From the NCBI GenBank assembly GCA_964017185.1, contig OZ024870.1, positions 56,050,312 to 56,114,311 of the forward strand: DNA of 64,000 nucleotides, in the 5' to 3' direction. Numbering within the stretch: position 1 is the first letter of the stretch; every line of letters starts with the position of its first letter. Source of the stretch: Rugalucina vietnamica. Lineage: Eukaryota > Mollusca > Bivalvia > Lucinida > Lucinidae. The translations under genes were made by a program, and so were the position numbers. Below, in pieces: positions 13,101-25,100 of this stretch. The notes under the pieces were generated by a model. The model was not told where the DNA came from, ran no database searches, and saw only the letters and a list, made by a program, of their open reading frames with translations.

Positions 13101-16100
13101 ACTAGTCAATGATGCAAGTCTGTGAAAAAAAACACGCTTAATTAACCCATATTTGACGGAATGGATTTTCCCATCATTATCATTAGGGTGAGTCCACTTT
13201 CATTTTTAGGGACATCAAGAGTAATTTTTAAATTTTATTCATTTTTTTTATGAAAATTCTCTATGCAAACAGAACAGCCCCAGATGGGACGCCGCGTTCT
13301 GTGGCGTCACATCTGGGGCTATTCTGTTTGCCTATAAAAGGGACGCCAGGCTTAAATGAGTTAATGTAACAAATAGACTTACCCACACAAAATCTGTTTA
13401 TAATCTGCTGGCAGTAAGTGCATATTACTCAGGAACATCACTGTAAACTGTGACAGCTCACTCGTGATATACTCCCAGTGGCAGTCCTCATTCTCTGAAA
13501 TATGAGCCAGTGCATGAGAAAACCAACAATTTTGGATTATGACCAGGTCTGACACAAACCAGCCTGTAGTGTCACAGGAGAAAGCTAGAAGCTTTAAATT
13601 TGGATTCATGAAGAAGAGGGATTGTACTATATGTGTAGCGAAAACAAAGGCGCTGATCAGCTTTGCAGTTACTGAACAGATGATCTGCGACTGTATTCGT
13701 ATATATGCAAATTGTTGGTTTTCTTATGCGGCGGCTCATATCAAATTGACAGAGCCATTAAAGGATGGGCAAGTTACTCACTTCTCTTGTGCTTACATTA
13801 TTTTAACATAGTAGCATGCATAAAATTTCAAATGCTCAAGCTTAGGTGTACATTTTAAATACTTGTTAGAACAGTTTTAATCAGTTACCACTATTTTAGA
13901 AAAGAAAAGAAAATTTGTATACAATATGTATTTTTTTTATCACAGAAATCATCAAATGAGCCGTAGTTAAATAGAAAAGTGCATATCTAGGCCAATACAT
14001 TGTATGTACTTTTTGTTTCATTACAAAGAGAGGACAATCTCTTTTGTCTAAACAAATCCAGAATTTCAAGCTAGGCCCTAAAAAGCTTTGATCTATGTTT
14101 CTCCATATGAAAGGCGTACTGCTTCTCAAAGAGGTCCTACTTTTCACATTTTCTATCTTTCTCAGCTATACATACCTTCAAAGTTGACCAATAAACTATT
14201 ATCCTGTGTCCTATTATTACACTGACTCTGTTGAAACAACTTTATAAAATCATTCACAGGCTGCATGTACAGTAACGCCATCTGTGGAATTGACTGAGTT
14301 GAAAGACAAGACTCGTACAGTTCCGTTGCCGCACAAACCAAAGAATCATAGTCCGAGGACACTTGTAAAGCATTGTAGATGTTATATCCGAGCTGCAGAC
14401 TGCAGGCAGAAACACCACTTAGGATGTCGTATGACAGGAGGGTTTTGTTGAGGGGACAATCGTGTAGCAGCCATTCTAGGTAGAACTGGGGCATCGTGTT
14501 GGCAATAGAGGTACAGCCTTCAGTTAAATCATGGAAACATTGGAAAATTTCATTAGGGGACCTGAAAGAAAAAATCAAATACTTGTAAACAAGTGTGTAT
14601 AAAATTAATGCTAAAATATTTGACAATGTTTAAATGGTGAACATTTTTTTTATAAAGTCATGAAGTACATGATTGTGAGCAAATTAGTCTGTGTCTGTGC
14701 TTCAAAATTTACACGCAAAGCACAAAGAAGACATGAATGGCTGGCAGAAGAATTTGAGGCACATATGCACATAATGAGAAAAGTGGCTTTTTTCCTTATG
14801 CCAAAAACAATGACCCTCTTCTTGTTAAATCCAAAGCTTAAAGATTCTAACCCTTTTCTTGTGATGCAGCTCATTTGTATTGCTTACAGTTCTACAGTAA
14901 GTTCCAAAATGTTCATGAGAACATTATTTTAGACATTGTCAATTTACACCTAGTGACAGTGATTTAGCTAGCCAAGTACATTGTATTTTGCTACTAACAG
15001 AACAACTTTTGGTCCTATTTCGTATTTTGTATATGTGCCTCATATGATCATTTGAATACTTACAAGCATGCTGTTTCCTTATCTGCAGTACAAACCACAT
15101 AAGCCTGCATCACATCACACACAGGCCTAGCCTCATCACATGACTCTGGATACTGACCGGTAACCCGCAGATTACAATGAGCTCCTACAAGCTGGAACAC
15201 AGTCTGGAGAGACTGGTTCACAGATTTTACCTCATCAAAATCATGACAACCATCAAGAAAATGGGAAGCGCAGGCAATCATGTTGGAAGTGTGTCTGGAA
15301 ACATACATGCGCAAGGCATTGAATAAACGATTCCCTGAATTAACTGTCTGGAAATATACATGCGCAAGGCATTGAATAAACGATTCCCTGAATTAACTGT
15401 CTGGAAATATACATGCGCAAGGCATTGAATAAACAATTCCCTGAATTAACTGTCTGGAAATAATAAGGCATTGAATAAACAATCCCCTGAATTAACTGTC
15501 TGGAAATATACATGCACAAGGCATTGAATAAACCATTCCCTGAATTAACTGTCTGGAAATATACATGCGCAAGGCATTGAATAAACAATCCCCTTTTTTT
15601 CTGTGTGTTGTTTTTTTTTTCTAAAAGAAAAAAGATCACCAAACCTTTAGCTAGTATGCAAGAATGGCTGCATGACGACACTTTGGCTGCTTGGGAACCA
15701 AAACAAATTGAAGGCAGTCACACTGTTTGCATATAATTGACATTTTACACAAAGCATAGGAGAGGACTATGTCTACATCTAATTGTTTGACATGTATATA
15801 GTTATGCTCATATAATTATGTTAGTCTAAATATTTGTACTGAATGTGTATTTTCATGCAATATCAAACAAATAAATAGAATTCATCTACAGTATACTTGG
15901 ACATGTCCATCTATAAGAATGGAAAAGATGGAAAAGACCATTCATGGCATGTGACTTTGCTTCTGATCCTACTGAACATCTACTTGTAACAACCTGCATA
16001 TATTTTCCCATGTTTCTTTCTGTAATGATGCCTCGACAACCATTTTACTGACAAAGCCAACATCCAAACATCTTTCTGCTTCTGCAACATCACAGACCTC

Positions 16101-19100
16101 AACGCCATTGGCTGAGCTCTTCAGCCAATCACAGGCTGCCGTCTGCTTGGGGAGACAGAAATCATTGTACAGTTCCAAAGTAATCTCCATTGAGTGTTGC
16201 CATACCAACAGGCTGTCAGTATAGGCCGTCATGACATCGCCATGGTGAGCGGCTGTCATAAGAGTTGTCTGGTACATACTGAAAAAAAATATGATTAAAG
16301 TCATTAAGTTCTAGACATCTAGATTTACAGAAGATTAAACACCTTGGCATTCAGATTTTGCTGTAAAAAGTAGTGTAAGTACATGTACCTAATGCAACAT
16401 TCCCTGAACAAAATGGTGAAGCGAATATATATCTGTTTTTCATTGCCTTAAATGGGCTAGGTGGCCACCTTGATCATGTGACCTACATATCCCAAACAAT
16501 CTTGCCTACCCATTAAAAATGCATCAAAAAACAATGTTACTGCTTGAATTTTGTAAGGGAATCTCTTTTGTCTGGGTCTATCTATAGGCTTTTCACTACA
16601 TGAGGAGCAAATATTACTTACTTGCAAAGCTGCTCTTTAGATGTCAATGAATTTCTCGAAAGCACAGATAAATACATTGGTCCAATCAATTCTGTAGGTA
16701 TGTCCAGGAACATGAAATCATCTGACATCATTCCACAGTTGTCCGTGGACAGTCTGTACAACTGATAGTAGTGCTGTACTATGGATTCCGGGACAGAGCC
16801 GGGCTCGCACTCCATGGTGTGGTTGGTGACACAGGCGAGAGCATTCCTGATCTTACTGAAATGATAAAAGACCTTGAAGGCTTAGAGAGGTGTCATTATA
16901 AAGTATTCCAGTAGCCTAAATGGGTGGTTAAGCCTCATCAAAAGGGATTGATTTCCAGTAATTTTCACATATTCAAGAGAAGATACATACAGGCATTTTG
17001 TCTACAATCTGCCTCCTTAAAGGCACAAATGTCAAAATTGAGTAGACTTAACCCCCGTGGAGGAAACTGGAGAACCTTGAAAAAAATCAGAGGACCATTG
17101 GTCCTGAGAACGCTCACCTGAAGCCTGATCCTGCAGTATTAAGTCATCATGAAATGACCTTGACCTTGAATACTCACACACCTTTATTGAATTCATAAGT
17201 TGTCTGCATCTGCAAAGTTTCAGGTCTCAGGCTGCAATAGTTTCCAAACCCAGTGATTTATGAAAAAAACACAATTTTAATTTTGATATTTAAATGACTT
17301 TGGGTCAAGGTCAAGAAATGACCTTGGCCTTCATTAATTACTTACCTTCATTGACTCCATTGGTTGTCTGCATCTAGCAACTTCCAGGTCTCAGACTGCA
17401 ACAGTTTCCAAAATATCCATTGTTTCCGCCTTTTCCCATGTAAAAGCCTATGTTTCCAAAATTGACCTTGCCGTAAAATAGGTCAAGGTCATCCTATGGT
17501 CATCATTTGATCAAACTAGGATGGGCTGGAGTCCCAAATGCTACATACCAAGTTTCGCGAAAATTGGCCTGCCGGTTCTGGAGAAGAAAATTTTTGAGTG
17601 GTTTTTACCATATATGGGCGTGGCGGCCATCTTGGTAATGTGACCTGGATTTCGCGATCAAACTTTCGTCTCCCCTACCCATGGATGCTCCACATAAAAT
17701 TTCACTTTCATTGGCCCAGCAGTTTCAGAGAAGAAGATCTTTGAAAAGTGTGTATGGACAACAGACTGGCCAAGGTCAAGAGATGACCTTGACCTACATT
17801 AATCACATACCTTCATCTACTCCATTAGTTGTTTGCATCTACCACTTTTCAGGCATCAGGCTGCAATAGTTTTCAAAAAATCCATAGTTTTCACTTTTTC
17901 CCATGTAAAAGCCTATGTTTCCAAATTTGACCTTACCGTAAATTAGGTCAAGGTCATCCAAGGGTCATCATTTTATCAAACTATGATGGGCTGAAGTCCC
18001 CAATGCTACATACCAAGTTTCGTGGAAATTGGCCACCCGGTTCTGGAGAAGAAAATTTTTGAGTGGTTTTTACCATATATGGGCGTGGCAGCCATCTTGG
18101 TCATGTGACCTGGATTTCGCAATCAAACTTTCGTCTCCCCTACCCATGGATGCTCCACATAAAATTTCACTTCGATTGGCCCAGCAGTTTCAGAGAAGAA
18201 GATCTTTGAAAAGTGTGAATGGACAACAGACTGGCCAAGGTCAAGAGATGACCTTGACCTAAATTAATCACATACCTTCATCTACTCCATTAGTTGTTTG
18301 CATCTACCACTTTTCAGGCCTCAGGCTGCAATAGTTTTCAAAAAATCCATAGTTTTCACTTTTTCCCATGTAAAAGCCTATGTTTCCAAATTTGACCTTG
18401 CCGTAAAATAGGTCAAGGTCATCCAAGGGTCATCATTTTATCAAACTATGATGGGCTGATGCTACATACCAAGTTTCGTGGAAATCGGCCCACCGGTTCT
18501 GGAGAAGAAGATTTTTGAAGGGTTTTTACCATATATGGGCGTGGCGGCCATCTTGGTCATGTGACCTGGATTTTGCGATCAAACTTGAAATGCCACTACC
18601 CAAGGAGGCTCCACATAAAATTTCAACTAGATCGGCCAAGCGGTTTCAGAGTAGAAGATCTTTGAAATTGTGGACGACGACGACGACGGACGGACGACGG
18701 ACGGACGACGGACGGACGCCGGATCATGGCCATCCTATAAGCTCACCTTGTGAGCCTTCGGCTCAGGTGAGCTAAAAAACCAACTGACCTTTGACAAGTG
18801 AGTATCATATGAGCCGCAACGCGAGAACCAACCGGTCTTTGGGGTTTCCGACCAGGCTTGACACAAACCAACCTGTACAGTCACAGAAGCAGGCTAGAAG
18901 CTTGAAATTTCGGATTTTATTGTACTATCCATGTAGCGAAAACAAAGGTGCTGATCAGCTTCGCAGATACTGCGAAGCTGATCTGCGCCTTTGTTTTGGC
19001 ATAGGCAAAAATCCTGTTTACTCCTGACACGGCTCTAATATGGCTGCAGTCATGCTTTCTCATGGTCTAATTCATTTGTTAAGCTTCTATGATCTTTTAT

Positions 19101-22100
19101 TAAAGAATATAACAGTGTTTGTAATTGTCATTAAGAATAATGAAAGCAAATATTTACTGTCAATTGTCTCCTTTTACAATTCATTAAACCATACTGCAAA
19201 ACAATTTAAACAAACATTGAATCCCTGCTGCACTGCTCTAAAAGGACATCTATATGAGAAAACCAACATTTTGCAGATGTGAAAACAAAAGCGCAGATCA
19301 GCTTCGCAGTAACTGTGAAGCTAATCAGCGCCTTTGTTTTCGCTACACAGATAATACAATTCCTCTACTTTCTAGATCCAAATTTTCCAGCATCTAGCCA
19401 TCTCCTATGCTTGTACAGCTTTGTGTCGAACCTATTCGGAAACAAAATTGTTGGTTTTATCATAATGTGGCTCAAAATGCATTTCAGCATAATGTTTTAA
19501 CCAACTTACCCACATACAATGGGGGATTGTGGTACTATGGCCAGTGTGAAATCCAGTGATTCCATGACATCTTGAAGACATTGACCTGCAATGTCAAGGT
19601 CACAGCCGCCATGGTGACAAACTAGGTCAGAGGTCAACTTTATCTCATCGGTTACCAAGGCAACCAGGTATCTGGGGATCCCCGAGCAGGAGTCTAGAGG
19701 CTCTTCTAAACATTGTAATGTCACCTCTGCTTGCCTGTAAATAATAAAAAGAATAACATTGAAAATATGTGATAATCTGCAACCTCCCCCCCCCCCCCCC
19801 CCACATGGACTGAGTACATGTATTATAGTTTTGTGTTATTGTTTTGCAGATTGAATTGTTGACATGGTTTGAAAAGAAATGAGCCGCCTCATGGGAAAAC
19901 CAACAATGTGGTTTCCGAACAGGTCCGACACAAACCGGCCTGTACAGTCACAGAAGCAGGCTCCCTTGCGAAAATTAAACTCGGCTCTATATAAAAGCTG
20001 CAGAAAAGCCGGCTTTTCCGCAGCTTTTCTGCGTTTCTTTTTTAAAGCTGTAGAAAAGGCGCGTTTCTATTTTAGACCTGCGTTTTAGCTGCGTTTTTTT
20101 TCAGTGAGCTGCGGAAAAGCCGTACTGTTTTTAAGTGAGCTGCGTTGAAGCTGTATATTTAATTTGGATATCTGAAAAAGCTGCGTCTTTAGGTATAGAA
20201 GCTGTAGAAAAGCTGGATATTAATTTTTTTTCAAAACAGGTTAAACCTACAGCTCTTGAAAGCTGCAGAAAAGCTGTGTATTAGTGAAATTTCAAATCAG
20301 ACTATTGAAAAACATTAAGACGCAGCTTTTCTACAGCTTTTTGAAGCCGCGTATTAAACTTTTCAATAAAGCTTCTGTATACAGCTCTACTTGAAAGCTT
20401 TGTAAAAGCTGGCTTTTCTCCAGCTTTTCTGCATTTACAAATAGGGGCTGTAGAAAAACTTTACTTTTTTAACTTAAGGTGCAGAAAAGGTGTCTCTTTT
20501 TCAAATAGCTGTGTTTCTTCATTTATTAACTGTAGAAAAGCTGGATAATTCCTGATCTTTCAAATTAGAAATAATTTGAGCTGAAAATGAATAATACGCA
20601 GCTTTTACGCAGAGCTGCGTATTTCTTCAACCATAGTCAGGTCTTATGTAAAATTAAGCAGTTTTATCTTGTTGCTATGGCAATTTTACCTGAGGGGGGG
20701 CATCTGGCAAAGAAATCTGTTTCAAAAACACTTTCGAGTGTCATTTATAGGCTGACAAGTATTAGCTTGAAATTTCGGAATTAAGTAGAAGAGGAACTGT
20801 ACTATCCGAGTAGCGAAAACAAAGGTGCTGATCAGCTTCCCAGTTACTGCGAAGCTGATCTGCGCCTTTGGTTTCGCATATGCAGATTGTTGGTTTTCCC
20901 ATGAGGCAGCTCAAATGTCTTAACTGAGAAAAGCATGCAATTCTTTGCAAGTTCTGTGTTTATTTCTTTTTTTGTTTAATTTTTTACAGTTCCTCAAAGA
21001 AATTTTCAAGTTTGGCTGCTTGTGTTAAAAAGCCATTGTGTAAATAAACTGGTTTATAATCTAGATTCCTGAACCTGAATATTGCATTTACATAAAAAGC
21101 CATGGTGTTAGTGGACCTGAATTTTCACATCCAAAATGAAAAAAAAAAAGTCTCAACAGAGCTGATTAGCATGTTATTTGATAGTACAATCCCTCTACTT
21201 CCAACCACCTAAAACACTTCAACTATCTTTCAGATGTAAAGCCCAGTTTATGTCGAACTCGGTAAGACATGCTGGAGATTCTTTTTTAACATGGCTCAAA
21301 TTATATGACCATATGAGCCACCACATGGGAAAACCAACAATATGCATAGGCGAAAACAAAGGCGCAGATCAGCTTCGCTACTCGGATAGTACAATTCCTC
21401 TTCTACCTAAATCCGAAATTTCAAGCTTCTAGCTCTTTTCTGTGCTTGTACAGGTCGGTTTGTGTCGGACCTGTTCGGAAACCACATTGTTGGTTTTCCC
21501 ACGAGGCGGCTCATATGTAAGTGTTCCTATTCAGTATTAAAGCAAACATCCGAACAAATGGCTGGGCGTTGAACCCAAATAATAACCCTGTCTTATGTAA
21601 ATCCTTTCATTACAAAAACTTGCCCATGCAATATACAGAGATTTTTATCAGCTGTAAAAATCGAAAGAATTCATCAGAAAAAGTTTGATTTTTTTTTTTC
21701 ATATTTTTGCTCAAAACATGTTTTGGAACAAAAATAAGAAAAAAGGTATACCCTTCTACATCTCAGTTTTACTATATAAAAGTGGGGTTTAAGGGGGTAT
21801 ACATCTCCTGGACATGTTATCCTGAAGAACAGAATTATTGAAAAGAACAATGGGGTTACTCCCTTGCACTAAAGCTCAGAAAACAAAAACAGCCAGGAAA
21901 ATGAGTCAATTTTTACTTCCACAATGCCTCTGCAAAACAAAATTGTACATAATATCGAAAATTAACATCCTTTTTCCAATTTAAGCTGTGCCTTCATTCA
22001 TAGTTGTGGGTAAGTATGCAGGAAACAATAGTTTGTCCAAAATGACTTAAAAAGTGTTGATTAGGACATCATGATCAGGCCTCAACCAAAACAAATCCAT

Positions 22101-25100
22101 GCTGTATTATGGCCTAGGCCCAAAAATGCATATTTTGAGTCGCCTCATGGGAAAACCAACAATCTGCATATGCGAAAACAAAGGCGCAGATCAGCTTCGC
22201 GGTAACCGCGAAGCTGATCAGCACCTTTGTTTTCACTACATGGATAGTACAATCCCTCTACTTCCTAAATACGAAATTTCGTACTTCTAGCCGTCTTCTG
22301 CTACTGTGCAGTCCGGTTTGTGTCAGACCTGGTCGGAAACCACAACGTTGGTTTTCCCACCAGACGGCTCATTTTATACTAAGGGGATTTGTTGGACTAG
22401 AACTCAGTTCCTGCTGCTCCCCTGTATTTGGTAGAATGATTACAAATGAGCCATCTCGTGGGAAAACCAACAATGTGGTTTCCGAACAGGTCTGACTCAA
22501 ACCGAGCTGTACAAGCACAAAAGATGGCTGGAGACTGGAAATTTTGGATTTAGAAAGTAGATCCATGTAGAGAAAACAAAGGCGCTGATCAGCTTCGCAG
22601 TTACTGCGAAGCTGTAACTGCGAAGCTGATCTGCGCCTTTGTTTTCGCCTATGCAGATTCTTGGTTTTCCCATGGGGTGGCTCAATGACAGATGCAAACT
22701 GAAACTAACCTGCATATTGGTCCAAGCTGGCCATGTGACAAAATTTGTCCAAAATGAAGAAGACATTTCTCTGCACCTTCAAATTCACAGTCTACAGTTT
22801 CCACCCCTGCAAAAAAGAGATTCTTTTTATGCATTCAGTTTTGTTACATCTATTCTAATACAAATTAATGAGATGCTGCATAAGAATACCAATAATATCG
22901 TTGGTCCGATAACAAATTCTTGTATCTCAACTTTTGGTAGGAATGCTTTTTTACACTGTGGGAATGCTAACTATACAGCACACAATCTATCAAAATAGAT
23001 AGATTGGCCATTTGGAGGCCAAGTTATCATCATGTGCTCAAACCTTGTATCTCATTTTTTTTTTTTTTTTTTGAAATCATGTCATTTATACGAAAAAGAC
23101 GCATCTCCAGACTTGAAAATTTTGAAGAAAGCGGTTACTCAAACTGCTGAGATAAGTGAACACTGTTACTGAATATGTATTCTTTTTATGTATATAATAC
23201 AATTTCCTCACAGGTGTGCACTGAAACAGAGGCTACCATGCCAAAGGTTCAAACTGCTTCCAAGAAAGGTCTAAAATTAACAAATGAGCCAGAATCCCTA
23301 TAGATGACCTTATCCCATTGAATAGGCATCACAGAAATCAACACTCAATGATCAGATGATATTTCAGATACATACATGTGATACCTCCCTCAAGGAGACT
23401 CCAGGAAATGAGCTGTGTAAATTGCTCTAATATTTTATCTTACAGTCAAACCACATTGACTAGTTTACCTACATGCAGCTGGCCGGCATCAGCAGCTAGC
23501 CTCGCTCTGATTTTATGTAAATGCAATTTTAAAAAGACAAGAAGCAAGCGGTTATGCACTAGTCATTTGTAACCACAGCCCCCTCCCCCAGGGGGAAAGT
23601 GGGGACTTTGACTTTTGGTGCAGCAAATCCCCACTAAAAACCAAATAGTGCGGGGACTGCTTGTTGGTAAAACCACTGCTGTTTTCCCCCACAGCCTGCT
23701 AACTAGAATGTCTGTGAGGGCGAATGGCAGTATATAGAGATAGATCTTTTCATTTCAAAGCCCTTCTTGCTACTTAAAGTAAACCTGTGGTATTTTCCCC
23801 GCACTGTCATGGCAAAAGTTTGCCTCACTTGTGCATTCTAGGGACTAATTTCTCCCCCACCCGAACCCCTATGATTTTATGTGACTTTTATGTGACTTCC
23901 TAGTGGGGGGGGGGGGAGATACAAATGACTAGTGCATTAAGTTCCTTGGCTTTTGAAAGTCTGAATTCAAAGACTACTGTAAAACGGAGTGTACAATGTA
24001 CACCTCCCAAGAATAATCAGAAACTGATTGATGGGAGTAACAAGAAAACAAACCAAACAAAACCAAAACAAACCCCTAGCTGCCTAGCTGGGGTCAAAAA
24101 ACATTAAATAAACCAATAGGAAAGTTAAAAATGCAGTATAGTCAACATTGTCCAGCGCAATAACATTTGCCTAGAAAGTGATGACTAGCTAAAGTAATAA
24201 AATGCAGACCAACTAGCAAAACAGGCACTGGTCAGCCTTATTTTTTTCTTCCCATTTCGCGCGCTTTGTCAAATTAATCAAAGAGGGCTACCAAGGGCGG
24301 CTACTCTTCGTCATACTATTCTACTTCCCGGTATCTTAGCTGACACTGGCTATCCGCACGACGGTCGTGCCAAACTCCAAGCCGCGGTGTTCCACTTTCG
24401 GACGAAAGTCCTCTCTATGGTGTACTCGAAGGGTCAAAATGGCCGAAGTGGTTAACCGATCGGTCCATGCCTATTTCAAAATAGACATGCACCCGCAAAT
24501 ATAGGGGTGCACCCGCATATTTAGAGGTTCACCCCTATTTTAAGATAGAGGTTAGCCCCTAAAATGCAAGTACATGCCTATTATAGGGGTGCATGCCTAT
24601 TTTAGGGGTTAACCTCTACTTTACGGGTGCACCTCTAAAATTACGGGTACACCCCTAAAATAGGCATGCACCGCTATTTAGGGGTTAACCTCTATTTAGG
24701 GGTGCACCCGCATATTTGCAGGTGCATGTCTAAATATAGGGGTTAACCCGCAACCCGTCTGAATCTGAATCTGGATGGTTTACTGACTTTACTGGTGATA
24801 CACCAAATTGACAATACTTCACCAGGGGGTGTACCAGGAGGAAAATTAGTCCCTGGCTCTCACAAGAGATGCGAACTTGGACACACAGTCATCAGACATT
24901 TCAGAAGAGATCAGAGAATCCGAGAATCCGGGAGGTCATTCCAGTCCCTGATAGTCTGTGGAAAGAAACTACTTTTTGTACGCTTCTTTGCTAGCTGAAG
25001 GTATCTGAAAAGCCAAAGAGTGTTGCTTTCTACAATGCCTATTCTTCGGGATAAGGTCATCTGTGGGTATTCTGGCTTTCCCCTTTAGACCTTTGTATAG

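Noticed and set aside
15295-15597. Regular repeats as a CRISPR array
   Set aside because: Units are contiguous without unique spacers, and the genome is eukaryotic.
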